NCBI GenBank assembly: GCA_010015805.1
Contig: ML978124.1
Coordinates: forward strand, 2,524,594 to 2,588,593
Direction: 5' to 3'
DNA length: 64,000 nucleotides
Source of the DNA: Rhizodiscina lignyota
Taxonomy: Eukaryota; Ascomycota; Dothideomycetes; Aulographales; Rhizodiscinaceae
Below, piece after piece: positions 10,881-22,507 of the stretch; within the stretch, counting starts at the first letter, position 1, and every line of letters starts with the position of its first letter. A program made the position numbers and the translations under genes. Below the pieces are notes generated by a model. That model searched no databases, was not told the origin of the DNA, and saw only the letters and a list, made by a program, of their open reading frames with translations.

Positions 10881-11757
10881 GTCTGAGTTGGGCCAAATGA
10901 GAGGGCAACGGAGTTGCGTACCTGAGCCCTTAGGACGTGCTGTAGAATAAGGCGGTTTGAAGCGCGATGTTAGGGAAGGAACTGGAAGTGCAGATACGCG
11001 TCGCGTCCGTGACGGAGGTTTTATCCTAAAACGCGACGGGACAGGGAAGAGTTTTCTTATCGTTACGGAGTAGACGCTGTTTACATGATATTCCGCAGTG
11101 ATTAAATGATGTTGATGTTATTGGTGAAGTTGGTAATAATAGGACGTGGTACTTCGTCATTCATTTACTCTCCACTTTTCATCCTTTGCTGTGTTGCGCT
11201 CTCCAATTGTCTATCCATGCAGCTAAGCGATCTCACTGCATCCTCTATACTGGCACTAAGCCGACGGCGCGGTCCGCAAACGCAGAAAATCCGGGGTCTC
11301 CACTTCTCTTATGCCCCCCTTTCGCCGCTGTGTTTTCTTTTCATGTTTCAATGGCTGTTGGATCTGACCCCGGTGAGCACTTCGCCGGGAAAGGTAATGG
11401 TCATCTTCATTCATTTAAGCGGTTTGTGGAGAAACTCAACTCCGTATTATCCCATTTGTCAGATACCACCACGGCGGCATTCTCTATTCAGTCTTTTTGC
11501 GAGTCGATAGTACTTTTATCAAACTGAAAGCCCACAGACGGGGTCGCTCATCTGACTGTGATTGTTTCATGCGGCACCGCAGCTCGAATTCAGGTCTCAC
11601 AACAGCACTTCAGTGATCGAAAGTCGCGTTTGTGCAAATCATCCACAAGGACAGACATGTTCTCAATTTCTAGTACAGATGACTGTTATTGATCAGGATC
11701 CCTTTCGTCCATTTCTTAACTCAGGAAACTCATCCATCGTTCCCACCTTGTTCCATC
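10881..11757. other. Intergenic region
   Basis: Promoter side of the F-box gene, including two ACGCG-type motifs near 10,995-11,035, and 3' side of the secreted miniprotein. No gene is recognised. Confidence 0.4.
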
Positions 11758-12037
11758 TTATTCTGGAACCCCGAACTGTCAAGTGTCTCGTTAGTCCCAC
11801 AAACAAGCGCTTATTCCCAGGCAATGATTTACTTACACAGCCCTGAGGATTGCAACATTGACGACCATTGTTTTCAAGTGAGCATGACTGGCCCAATTGA
11901 CAGTCCGGACAAGCGGTTCCTGAAGACCCGTCGCCGCAGAAGAGGAAACTAGAGCCCGAGGCGCTGAAACAGAAGCTCTGCGCGGAGGCAACAGAGAGGA
12001 ACGAGAAGAGTAATACAGACACCGTAAAGTAGCGCAT
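11758..12037 (-). CDS. Small secreted cysteine-rich protein (72 aa), effector-like
   Basis: Exons are 12037-11837 and 11775-11758, separated by a 61-nt intron with GTAAGT donor and CTAAC branch. The protein has 72 residues. MRYFTVSVLLFSFLSVASAQ is a signal peptide. The ~52-residue mature part holds eight Cys at about 23, 34, 43, 46, 52, 61, 62 and 67, in the arrangement C..C..CPDC..C..CC..C, ending G-C-F-G-V-P-E. Even cysteine number, small size and secretion are the usual criteria for fungal apoplastic effectors or antimicrobial miniproteins. No family is recognised. A TATATAA box lies about 90 bp upstream of the start. Confidence 0.8.
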
Positions 12038-12125
12038 TGTGACTGCTTCGAATTGAGTGATGTGGATTGCTGTGGGATCTGATATTGTTGGGATGCTTGC
12101 TCAGATGTCTTGTTTGCACGTCTGT

Positions 12126-12132
12126 TTATATA
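12126..12132 (-). promoter_or_regulatory. TATA box of the cysteine-rich miniprotein gene
   Basis: TATATAA on the minus strand, about 90 bp upstream of the ATG at 12037. Position and sequence fit a TATA element of a strongly regulated gene. Confidence 0.45.
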
Positions 12133-12675
12133 GACATTTTTCCGCTCGCTGATGAGTGATATTGCTCTTGGCTAAATGGAATAATTGTTGCTCTTGAATT
12201 TCCGATGTACCATTAATCTGTGAAATGTTACTGTCTCATCTAAATCGGGACCACCAAGCTCGAAGAGGAAAATGTAGACCCTGGGAATGGTGGAGATCCT
12301 GGGATAATCGCGCTCCACGGCGGTCAAACGCGGGGAAATTCGTATTTCTTGCTGCATGTCGTCAACGATATTCGAAAGATGGGTGTGATTTGGTCGTAGT
12401 TCATGAGAAGCTCGCAGTTGCTTTTCTGGATTGCATTGCGGTGCGGAAGGTGACATTGCGACTTCAGGATTCTGCATCAGCATTAGCCAGTTGGATCAAC
12501 GTGCGATGACAGCGCGCTGGATTCACATGAATGCCGAACATGGTATCGCTGAGCCTGGTATGAATATTACTTGGATTCTGCTCGTAAAACAATCGCTAAA
12601 TCGCATGCATGTTGAAGAGACATGCGGAGGTCAGCCAACGCCTGGCCAATGCAATTGATGCAAACACAATATCCA
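12133..12675. other. Intergenic region
   Basis: Upstream of the cysteine-rich gene and downstream of the MFS gene. Short frames on both strands show no domain. Confidence 0.4.
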
Positions 12676-14593
12676 TCACATCTTGCCCATTACTGTGATA
12701 TCATCTGACTTCTCTTTCTCCACATCCACCTCCACCTCACTTCGCTTTTCGTCATCGTCATCCAGCGTCTCGTGTAATATCGACGGCGTATGTCTCTTCT
12801 CCGAATCTCGGCCACTGTCTCCTCTGACCCCTCCAGCAGCGTCTGCCATTCCGTTGTCCAACATTCCTTTCTCCAAGTCGGCCTCTTGTTGTCTTGTTGT
12901 CTCTTCTTCTTCCCTCATCTGCCGCTCCCGCTCTATTGCCTCGAGTTCTTCAGGTCTAATGAGCCCTCTATCTCTGACAAAAGCACAAGTGATGAGACAT
13001 ACTACCGCCAATGGAGTCAGCATTATGAACACGGCCCTCGACGCCTGGGCATAAGCAGATTTGATAGCCGCCGAATCCGTTGCAGTAAATTTTGAATAGT
13101 CTGGATGCGTGAATGTCGAAGCAGCTAGATACTTGAATTCAGCAGGTAAGCTCGCTTTCAGCACATTCTGCAATACAGCCGCGCTCAATGCAAGCCCGAC
13201 TGCACCGCCGAGACAGCGCAGGAAATTTCGGACCGAAATGACGACCGCACGCTGCGATTTGCGGGCGTGGGCCTGCAATGCGACGATGGTGGGCTGGAAG
13301 ACGTTGCCACAACCATACCCGAACACGACCATGATGGCAATGATATAGCGCAACTGGAAATTCTCGTCGAATAGGATTGTAAGGCCTGTACCCAGGGTGA
13401 AGAGGAAGAAGCCGATAATTATGATCTCGCCGTAGCGCTGGGTTCGCGTTATGTACTGGCCTGAGAGTATGGACGAGCAGGCCTGGGTGCCGACCATCGG
13501 GATGATGAGAATGGCAGATTTGAGCGGACTCCACTGGCGTACGTTCTGGAAGTAAATTGGAAAATAGTAGATGTAAGAGTAATAGACGGCGCCGAAGAAG
13601 AAGTTTTGGATCATGATGGCAGAGATGGCCATGTTCTTGAAAAGATCGACTGTACAGTGTCAGTCACACAGGCCGAATGAGTCGAAAACACATGCTTACA
13701 TGGCATCATTGGCAGGGCGCTGACTCGCCATTCAACATATCCAAAGAGAACAGCAAATATGGAGCCTATTGTGAGCATCGAGATCACCATCGGCCTTGGC
13801 CGTCAGCAAACACACATACAGCAGTATGCTTTTGAGGAACATACGAATTCCACGCAAAGTATGCTCCGCCTCCAGAGATTGGAATCAAGAGCAGAATTAA
13901 AGCGATGCTCGCGGTGATGACTCCCAGGTAGTCAATCTTCTTCACATTCTCTCTGAAGTCCTTCCTCGGCACAACAGTTGGCAGCATAAAATAGTGTACC
14001 ACACCGCACCCGGCAGCGGTCGGAGCAAGCATATAGAAAAGGCCTCGCCATCCTACTTTTGTCTTCTCGGCAAACGTCGAAGCCAAGAGTGGGCCAACGA
14101 GATTGCCAAGTCCAACACAAGATCCCAAGATGCCCTGGTATTTACCACGCTCTTGCAGAGTAACGATATCGCTCACGACAATCATCGTGAGGCTGGTAAT
14201 GCCGCCACCCGCAACGCCGGCAAGCCCACGGAACACGTAAAGCATCGCGGCATTCTGGCTAAGACCACAGAGCAGGTCGGAGAAGCAGAGCAGCGCAATG
14301 GCGCTCAGATAGACCAGCTTGCGGCCAAAGAGATCGGAGAGGCGGCCGTACAGGACTTGGAATACGGTGTTGCCAATCAGCGAAGATGTGCCTGCCCATG
14401 AGATCGTTTGTGTGGCGTTCAAATCTACGGCCATGATGGGCAGCAGTTGACCAATGCCATTTTGATCAATGAAATAGACGAGGAGAGTCAGAGCAAGGAT
14501 GAGAAAGGTGAAGATGAGTTGTTTCTTTGGCAGAAGATTCTCCTGGTTTCGGAGTGCCTCCTCTGCTGCCCGCTGGCGTTCGAAATGGGACAT
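12676..14593 (-). CDS. MFS drug/metabolite transporter (14-TM DHA type)
   Basis: Exons are 14593-13845, 13794-13700 and 13649-12676. Both introns are 50 nt, and the protein is 605 residues. After MSHFERQRAAEEALR the first helix is LIFTFLILALTLLVYFIDQN. Loop 2-3 carries MFS motif A as GRLSDLFGRK, and helix 5 has a motif C-like run (GILGSCVGLGNLVGPLLAS). Further helices include FFFGAVYYSYIYYFPIYF and VFIMLTPLAVVCLITCAFV. The C-terminus is a long charged cytosolic tail. Family members are plasma- or vacuolar-membrane proton antiporters exporting drugs, toxins or metabolites. The substrate is unknown. Confidence 0.85.
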
Positions 14594-16676
14594 GACGTTG
14601 GTCAAGGTGGGTGTGCTGAACAGAGGGCCGCCGGGAACAAACGAAAATTGGATGTAACGGAAAACGCAGACATCGAGATTCGGATATGAAAGATGAAGAA
14701 AAGAAATTGATGACATTTTCAACACCACAGAGTCCTCAATACATCAAATTTGCGCTATCAAAGCGTAAGTCTCGGCATCGACGTGCCGGCCAAACCTCGT
14801 CTTCGCACATTCCCCAGAGTGGAGAATGTCCGGCCGTTCGTTACGTCTTGATCTGCTCTTGCGGGCGGTCTGCGCCCTTTGCCGCAAAAAGCTTTCTTGC
14901 AGGCGCCCAATTTTCGTGGAGACGTTAGCGAACTCGGCAACGAGATGCCGATTGAAGATCGAGCCGTCTCATCGTGTTTGCCATTGGCTGCCGGGGAGTT
15001 AGGGAGGGCGAAGCTGCGGTGCCTTGCAGACGAACGACTCCTTCGGCAGTATAACTGATGCCTTTGGACCGTCGTTATATCAGTAAACTGCGATATCAGA
15101 GCTGCCATGGAGACCATATTAGTAGTGCCGTTCGTTACGGAAGTCATACAGAGTTTCTGGTTCGAATCTCGTTCGCAGCTCACATCATCCGATGATCTGA
15201 CGATCTGCCGGGACGGAAACGGAACTACTTTATTCTCACCACTGCTTCCTGCTGAATTTTCTGATGTTGAAGACAGCCGGTCCTCGAAATTCGGACGCCC
15301 GGCAGAGCGCAGGTGCTGCTGGCGCGCAAACTCATGCTCTGGAACTTCCAATCAAGATCTGCCACACTCACCGTGTTTTTTGACTCACAGTTGCTATGTA
15401 TGAATTACGAGACTGAACCTTCACAGGCGATGTAGACCAATTCAGAGGCTTTGCAACCCGAACGACGCCGGTATGCCAGCATTCGTCTTCTCTCTCCACC
15501 TCAATCTCTCCAACCGAAAGCGCGTTTCCTCCCATATAGTCGATTCCCTTCTGCACATCAATTAGAATGGATGCTCATTGGCGTACACGCTCCGCAAGCC
15601 GATCTTCTCCATCTTGTTTTTCTCATGTGCCGTGTCCATAGTTGACTTGATATGTGGGAAGACAAGGCCATACCTGCAGTTCCGACCTCATCCGGACTAC
15701 TCTCCACCATCACACACCAAACTCGTCCCAATTCCGACGAGTCTTAAAACCCGCCGATTTCAGGACCAGATGCCGAGGCATTGCGACTGCCTCATTGCAA
15801 ACTGTGGATTCCCGAAGAAATCTCAAATCGAAGGACTGCCGAGGCTCCATTCAAAGTGACTTTGAGTCCCTTTTTGGATCACTAGCTGTCTTTGGATATC
15901 TGAACGCATGGCGAGTGCTGTAAAGGGCCCGGAGAAGGCCACAGGCCGATATGGGCAATTCCAGTATATGACTCACACTGGTTGCAAACCGCCGAGTGAA
16001 ATTGGTCTGGAGCATGTGAGATACTAGCTAGCCTATGCAGTGCTACTGATTCAGAATGTCCTGGAGTCTGGTATTGATGTGCCTCGGTAACCGGTCCCTG
16101 AGGTCAATCGTCACTTGATCTATCCTATTATTATGTATGCGTCCGCATTTTGGTTAGGGGTTCTTGGAGGATGTCTCTTTCTGAACCCGTTGCTCTTTCA
16201 AAGGCTGCTAACTACTTCCCGCCCCAGCATCAGACAGGCATCGGAATACACACTCATCGCGTCTCGAGCGCCCTCCGTAATGTAGCAAAGGGAACCCGTA
16301 AGAATGAAGCAACTCCGCAGTTGCTCGGGGACTGCGAATGAGATGCGGAACTTCACTTTGTGGAAGCGCTTCAGTAGAGACGATGATTTATTCTGTGATT
16401 TCAACTATCAGCAAAGCTGCGGTTTATTGCCGGCAACGTGAACAACGGTAGCCCATCACTGCCTTTCAGTCCCCGTGAAACTCGTAATTTTGTCATTCGT
16501 AAGCAGCAATCGAACGAGGTAGCCCATCGGCGTGCTGTCGTCCTGTGAAATCCCGAGCATATCATATTGAATCATCGTAAGTAATCATAATCATTCCTTC
16601 ACGCCAAAGTTTCTGGTCGTGCTGTGTGCAGATATCACTGCGTTCGGTCATCGAATGCAGCGACCTCCGTAAATCC
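14594..16676. other. 2.1 kb without a supported gene
   Basis: No conserved protein is seen. The longest minus-strand frame (14758-15351) lacks an ATG. A tentative two-exon minus-strand model (M-D-T-A-H-E-K near 15,640 spliced to K-G-I-D-Y-M-G-G at 15,550) would give about 79 residues but needs a 38-nt intron and has no homologue I recognise. Confidence 0.3.
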
Positions 16677-17510
16677 TCATACACCTCCCAAATCCTTAGC
16701 AGCGGACTCCACCACTGCCAGCCATAGATCGTGAGACGCCTTAATATCCGCAATAAGCGCAGTCTGCAAAGCCCTCGTGATCACCTCCGCGCTCCTCTTG
16801 TAGCCCTGATTAACTGGAAAACGCTCTTCATTAAGCCATTCCTTGACCTGATCCTTCGGTGCTCTTCGGTCATTCGTGTCCGTGGAAGCATTGATACCGA
16901 ACACGAGCGGGATGAAGCTCGACTCCAGCTGCGCAAACGCCGTGAATGCTTCAGACAACTTCGGACTACCAATCCCAACGCTCTCAAACTCTCTCCGCGC
17001 TCGGGTCTTGCCGATTGATCCAGCGTCGAGGTAATTATTCGGTGCGTCGTCCATGAGCATTTTAACAAGGCCCGGACTAACATCGATGGTAGAGCCCTGG
17101 ATGAGATCCAGCCTCGTGAGACTCGCATCATGCTCGGTGTGGTCATGTGCAGCAAAGTCCTCCAGGGTGAAACTTTTGCTGCTGTTCTTTGGGGAGCCGA
17201 GTTTCGCCACCATCGCGTTGGTCGTCGCCGATGCCAGATCCAAGTTGAAATTGAGCGCGGCTATCATTGCATCGTTGAAGTCGTCCTTCGTGATTTGACG
17301 CCCGTCACGAGACAGAAAACCATGGTTTGCGAAAGTATTGAGCATCGGGCATGGACTTCGGGAGGAGTTGGTGACTAGAGCGGCAGGAATCCATGGGTGG
17401 TTGTCGAGGAAATTGAGTACAGAAGTTGATTTGGCCTCGGAGGCGTCGACACTGAAGAAAAGTGCCTGAAGACAAACAACGAACGCCAGCATATTGAGAG
17501 AGGCAAGCAT
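16677..17510 (-). CDS. Secreted heme-thiolate peroxidase (chloroperoxidase/unspecific peroxygenase family)
   Basis: Single exon, 277 residues. The ATG at 17510 gives MLASLNMLAFVVCLQALFF, a signal peptide. The upstream in-frame GTG at 17588 is rejected. PF01328 hallmarks are present: RSPCPMLNTFANHGFL with the heme-ligating Cys at about residue 54, and EHDASLTRLD with E-H-D at about 126-128, which forms the cation and heme-propionate site. A downstream Glu in FAQLESSFIPLVFG is a candidate for the distal acid-base pair. The length fits the short peroxygenase class. Family enzymes use H2O2 to halogenate or hydroxylate organic substrates outside the cell. The substrate is unknown. Confidence 0.88.
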   Translation of the reverse strand: MLASLNMLAFVVCLQALFFSVDASEAKSTSVLNFLDNHPWIPAALVTNSSRSPCPMLNTFANHGFLSRDGRQITKDDFNDAMIAALNFNLDLASATTNAMVAKLGSPKNSSKSFTLEDFAAHDHTEHDASLTRLDLIQGSTIDVSPGLVKMLMDDAPNNYLDAGSIGKTRARREFESVGIGSPKLSEAFTAFAQLESSFIPLVFGINASTDTNDRRAPKDQVKEWLNEERFPVNQGYKRSAEVITRALQTALIADIKASHDLWLAVVESAAKDLGGV

Positions 17511-19059
17511 CTTGACTGTTGAGAGAAAGGTTCGATGGTGCTTTTGAATTCGGAGGTGCGCGTCAGCGTTCGGCGGTGTAGGCTGCACACGCTTGACGGA
17601 CTGACAAATCTTCCATGCGCGGTATATGCTGTTGTGGAAAAAGGGAAAGACTGTGAGAGGCGTATTTCAGCTATCTTACAATGCTGCGGCGTTTGGAGAG
17701 GAGAGAGTTGTAGCGAGTGAGAAGCTACTTAGATACCGCAGTGTGGTGACGATGTCGACTTCTTAGCGCCTTCTTGAAGGAGTGGCAAGAACGTAAAAAC
17801 CAACAGACGCAGGCACACAAATCCACCGAGTACGATAAATCTGAAACAGCTCGCCAGCTCACTACAAATATCGTCGGCTTCACGTCCGAATTCAAGATTC
17901 TCACCGTAATCGGGTTGCCCTGGCCCCCAACGTCATCTTACCTGACGAACCCTCCGCTGTGCCGCGTGGGTGCAGGCTTCAGCTGCAGGTGCTAACTTAC
18001 TGAAGAGAGATGTGCCAGCCACAGCGGCAATCGAGCGGATCTCCGCTAGGAAGAAATTTATAAAAAGAATCCACTAACTTTTCATATCCCGCTTGATCTC
18101 GACTCCGGAGGGTCGGCTGTCGAGCTGGACTTGGCGAAGGTGACGAAAGACGAGAGTACCTATCGTAACGGACGCTGAGGCAAGATCTTATCTTATCTTC
18201 GGAGATCAGACGGAACATTGAAGACAGACGCCAGCCTGAAAGAATTTGAAGCCACCACGGACTACGCAAGATGCCTGCCGGAGTTGCAAGGAATGTAAAT
18301 CAATCTCTTCTTTAACAAATGCCTGATCATCTTCAGCGGGCGAGATGTAGTTCACAGTGCGTTAAGTGAGATAGGCTGACAGATCTCGCAAGCTATGACA
18401 GATTATCACAGCCATTTTTGCCGAAGGGTTGGATGACACTCTGCGGCAGAAAGACTGATGTCGTTCACGACACTTTGCTCGATTGCTTGTTTGATGAACA
18501 CAGTGACCGCGGGCCTCATTGTACTGGAGTCGAACTGAGGAGCATGAATGCGCCTCGTTGTTCACGAATACCATTTTACTCAGTGAGGCCGAGCCAGAAA
18601 TGCCACAAGCTACACAGCATAGGATACAAGACAATAAAGGATTGAACCGGGTACGATATCTAGCCGAGACCTACTAATTAGCGACATAGATCTACCTAAC
18701 CACTCAATGAGACATCACCTCAGCCACCAGCTCAGCCCGCTTGCGAGGCAAAGTTACTGGCAACGGTGGGGAAGGTAGCTAACCTCAAAACGGAGGTGAG
18801 GACAGTTTCGAATCTACTGTGATTCCTCTTAGGGAGAATGCTTCGAGTGCTACGGCCGATTCCAGATCAATAGTCCCAGTTGACGTGAAGCCTAATAGAT
18901 GTATTTGATTTCTATACGAGTATTCCAAAAGAGATCGAGGTTCCATATCAGTTCTCAGCTACTGGTATAAAGGGCCTTTTCATTCCACGCGTCTCATTGT
19001 TCGTTGCTTCGTCGAATCGAAATTTCATTCACGCCTTCCAGCACTTTACAAGGTCCCAC
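17511..19059. other. Intergenic region with tRNA-like Pol III box sequences
   Basis: No protein gene is seen. On the minus strand between about 18,640 and 18,740, GGTTCAATCC resembles a tRNA B box and GTGGCTGAGG or GAGTGGTTAGG resembles an A box. Acceptor and T stems do not pair, so at best this is a degenerate tRNA or SINE relic. Confidence 0.3.
18966..18971 (+). promoter_or_regulatory. TATA box upstream of the small secreted protein gene
   Basis: TATAAA in the context GGTATAAAGGG, 94 bp before the ATG at 19060. Confidence 0.45.
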
Positions 19060-19535
19060 ATGAAGTTGGCAGTTTTTCTAACCCTGGCTGCTTCGGCGGC
19101 CGCTGATATCATCTACCTAGCCAACTGTAACGCTGCAGGCTCGCCTTTCGGATTCCGAGCCGCGGTCTTCCACACCGGCGGTGGTGCAGGCAACGGGCAG
19201 CTCAATCCATCGACTGGGAACATTGGCATCGCCGGCTCGGAAGAGTTTTGGGGACAGTCGGAAGAGATAATTGTGATATACCCTGACACGCAGGAGGTTC
19301 TCGTCGTCCAGCCACTCAATGACGATGACGCCACTGTCGGATTTGTCGCCGGTACGGCAAGCAACAGGCAGGGGAAGTTTACGTGTAGGAGGGATACCGA
19401 CACGCAGCTCTTCAATAATGGCTTCATCACTTGTGACAGGAACTTTTTCTGCCAGCCAGTAAGTGACACGACATTTTCCAGTGTCACTTCTATCACCAGA
19501 TCATGGACCGGCTAACCGGGACTCTTTAGTCATAA
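19060..19535 (+). CDS. Small secreted protein (134 aa), function unknown
   Basis: Exon 1 is 19060-19458, the intron 19459-19529 has a GTAAGT donor and CTAAC branch, and exon 2 is 19530-19535 coding only Ser and stop. MKLAVFLTLAASAAA is a signal peptide. The upstream GTG-initiated extension is not needed. The mature protein, about 117 residues, has four Cys (about 23, 109, 125, 131), is Gly- and Asp-rich, and contains IIYLANCNAAGSPFGF, GSEEFWGQSEEIIVIYP and NGFITCDRNFFCQPS. I recognise no domain. Small size, secretion and paired cysteines make it an effector-like candidate. A TATA box precedes it. Confidence 0.72.
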
Positions 19536-21015
19536 GGAGAACAAAACATAATAATGGACGCTATCTGCACGGTTGTGTGTGAATTAACGCTTAATCAACA
19601 ATTATCGGATTGACTTGACTGCAATGAAACCGTCGAAAGAAGAAACGGTCATTTTCTGAAGAGTTGCTGAAAGACTAGACTTTGGGAACTTTGTGAAAAG
19701 TCTATATTGTTACAAAGCCACAGGGCAGGAAAGCCAATTCTTCCACAATTGCTCGGTTATCTGCAGCGGATCAAGTGAGATGTGATTCATTGTTGCGCCG
19801 AGCAAGAGTAAAGACAAACTGACAAACCTCACATGCCATTATCACGGGTATTTTTGCCAAAGTCGGCTCGGATGACTCGCTGAGCAGAACGGATTGATGT
19901 CCATTCACGATATCTCGGTTGATTGTTTATCTGATTGAGCTTGCCTTAATTGTCGATGATACCTTAATATTGCTGATTGAGACGCGTGACGAGCTACTAA
20001 AGTTTGTCTCTCGGCCTCGAGGCCTTCAGCAATCGACAAGTGGACTTTGGAAGTAATCTCCATGGTCGATGCTTCATCACTCTCCAAAACTCACCACCAT
20101 GGCGGAGTTTGTGACCTTTACGCGTGAGCAATTGTGGGACCGTGCTATTCCATAATTTCAACATGCGAGGTCTTCATTTTGCACTCAATGCGTCGTCAGA
20201 GCCTTTAAAATATTTGAAACCCGAACAGATAAAAGTGCACTCGCCATGAGATTTACTGCCTTCCTTAAAGATGACCTGAAGAGTATTAACACGCTTGAGC
20301 TTGAGGACAAAAGTTATCTCGTAAACTCGGTTTACTGGGTCACTGTACCGCTTGCAGGTGGAGTGTACGTGTGCATTCGATATGGAAGAAATAAGGCACT
20401 TCTGCTGCGACGGACACGTTCTTTCTCGTGTGCTGGTGTCACAATATAGATGATCGAGGAAAATGGCACAGTTGGAGCTTGCCGAACAGGCTTCATCGGG
20501 AATCTGAATACACGCAATTCCATGGCGGATTCCACGACGTGGTCTCTGGCCAGCAGATGCAAGAGGAACTAGAAGGCCATAGGCTTGCGAAAAGAGAGAG
20601 CTCAACCTTGAACTGGCATTTGAGTGATGACAAAGAGAGCCTGTGGACGACAAACCGAAAGACTAGACACAGAAGTGGTAAACTACGACAATGCCAATGC
20701 CTTTATGAAAGTTATCTATTCATAAGTGGTTTTTGTGTCCGACTGGTAAATTTCAATCACAGTTCACAAATATGCAAGTCTGGATGTCAAGACTTCTCTG
20801 CGGATTGCGCTTTGAACATCCGCACGTGCAGAGGCTTTTGACTTGTTGTGGATCAGTTGAGGTACCTGCTGCTCCAAGTGTGTCGGCCAGAAACTCTAAT
20901 TCTCTCCCAGATGCCGCTAAGCTACACGATACAAGACCACCTGCGATGAGCGAGGCGCGGAAAGCCTTAGCTAGCAAGCTCTCAAATCAACACAGTCATA
21001 GTATGGCATCCCCGC
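19536..21015. other. Intergenic region with an unsupported cysteine-rich frame
   Basis: A minus-strand frame at 20174-20580 reads ACIQIPDEACSASSNC, LYCDTSTRERTCPSQQKC and HSTCKRY, a cysteine density like a secreted miniprotein. It has no ATG in frame with a signal-like stretch (SSLFSQAYGLLVPLASAG). It may be a relic or chance. Nothing else is seen. Confidence 0.25.
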
Positions 21016-22002
21016 TCATTCTTCAACCGTAGCAATCGGTTTCCATCCATCGACCTGAGCAACTGCATAGTTCCTCCCCTTTGCCAGCATATACAGGAGT
21101 CTTAAATATGGCGTCTCAACCTTCAACCCCTGCGCGATACGCACCGCATTTCCCAGAATCGCCTCAACTTCAATCGGCCGATTGTGACGAATGTCAGTCA
21201 ACATGCTCGGCTCCTTACCGCCGGTCACAAGCCGATCGACATGCCGCTGCATGTGCTCTTCAATCACCTTCTCCGTGATGATGGGGTACCCGGCCGCAGA
21301 AGCAATCCGACCAACCTCACGCATCACGTCCTTCGCCATGTCTAGTGCTCCCGGCGAGGAGCGGATGAAATTAGCATCGTCGCAGAGAGTTAAGGCGGTT
21401 ATGGGGTTTAATGTCGCATTCAAGGCAAGCTTGTTCCACCGTGCCACTTGGACGTCATCGAACACGGGTGCTTTTGCTCCTGCTGCTTTCCAGAGGTCTG
21501 AGAGGCGTTGACACTGCGCTTTGGCAGAAGCTGATGCGTTGGCGGGAAATGTGCCAATCTCGAATTGTTCGAGGAATGTTGTGTGTACTGCGACTCCTGG
21601 TTCTACTTGTGTGACCGGAAGATATACGATGCCAGATACTATCGTATTGTCGGGGTATAATTTTGCGTATTCGTCTTCAATGCCGATGCCATTCTGTGCC
21701 AATACGATAGCTGTATTCTCTGATACTGCGTCTTTGATGAGTCCCGCTGTCCCTGGGAAGGCCTTACTACAAACCAGAATATAGTCGAATGGTCCATGAG
21801 ACCGAGCTTCTGCTGCCGTCCGTACGGTTATAGGGTTGTACTGTTGCTTACCCCATTTCGTCGATCTGATCCTGATGCCGTTCCGTTTCACAGCTTCATA
21901 GTTGGTTCGACATGCTGCGGTCACTCGCGCCCCGGCTTTGCTCAGAATCCACCCATAGACACAGCCAACTCCTCCAGCACCGAAGATGAATGTGTTCACC
22001 AT
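21016..22002 (-). CDS. 2-dehydropantoate 2-reductase (ketopantoate reductase, ApbA/PanE-like)
   Basis: Single exon, 328 residues. The ATG at 22002 is chosen because it puts the NADPH-binding strand at the N-terminus: MVNTFIFGAGGVGCVYGWIL with GxGxxG. Other family landmarks are DYILVCSKAF, IVLAQNGIGIEDE, the active-site region ARWNKLALNATLNPITAL containing the catalytic Lys, and a C-terminal KEPSMLTDIRHNRPIEVEAILGN with the conserved S-x-x-x-D and E. The known reaction is NADPH reduction of ketopantoate to pantoate in coenzyme A synthesis. Fungi carry several paralogues, so a different 2-keto acid substrate is possible. Confidence 0.88.
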   Translation of the reverse strand: MVNTFIFGAGGVGCVYGWILSKAGARVTAACRTNYEAVKRNGIRIRSTKWGKQQYNPITVRTAAEARSHGPFDYILVCSKAFPGTAGLIKDAVSENTAIVLAQNGIGIEDEYAKLYPDNTIVSGIVYLPVTQVEPGVAVHTTFLEQFEIGTFPANASASAKAQCQRLSDLWKAAGAKAPVFDDVQVARWNKLALNATLNPITALTLCDDANFIRSSPGALDMAKDVMREVGRIASAAGYPIITEKVIEEHMQRHVDRLVTGGKEPSMLTDIRHNRPIEVEAILGNAVRIAQGLKVETPYLRLLYMLAKGRNYAVAQVDGWKPIATVEE

Positions 22003-22507
22003 TTCTATTATCTCGAAGAAAAGCGAATGTCCATTTTGATACGTGAGTAAGATGAAAGATATGATATGGACTACCATGGGAGGTGCCGGTGTCGGCGAGA
22101 TATCCTAACCCGCGGAAGCAATTTGTCCGCCCCCTTTTCCGCATGCCAGCTTTTCCGTGCAACATCGTAGAGTCCTCAAAGTATGCATCTTTTGCTCCTT
22201 TATGATCTTCAAGAATCCTTCGATCCACATACAATTTGCTCATAATCGTCGTATTCGAAATTCGACAGTGCCGAACACGAATGATGCCCGCTAAGCAATA
22301 TTTGGCAAAAGTAAATCTCCACTTTTTAGCAGAGCTAAGCCGTAAGCAGCAATGGGAATTTCTTCACACTCGACTGCGCCGCTCTCCTCATGTCATTTGT
22401 CTCATCTTTTAGAAGACGTACTTTGCACCTCGTTTGAAGCATGGAGACCTTTTATTTTGTACATTCTCTGTATCCTCTGAATCACACCATCTCACACGTG
22501 GGCTGCA
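22003..22507. other. Divergent promoter region
   Basis: Lies between the ketopantoate-reductase-like gene (minus) and the Clr5 gene (plus). No gene is seen. Confidence 0.5.

Noticed and set aside
13109-13534. Open frames on both strands within the MFS gene
   Set aside because: Alternate-frame shadows of the transporter coding sequence.
14758-15351. 197-codon minus-strand open frame
   Set aside because: It has no ATG, no domain-like sequence and an unnatural Arg/Ser-rich composition.
18640-18740. tRNA gene on the minus strand (A-box- and B-box-like words)
   Set aside because: Acceptor, D and T stems do not form, and spacing is wrong for a functional tRNA. Kept only as a possible SINE relic in the region description.
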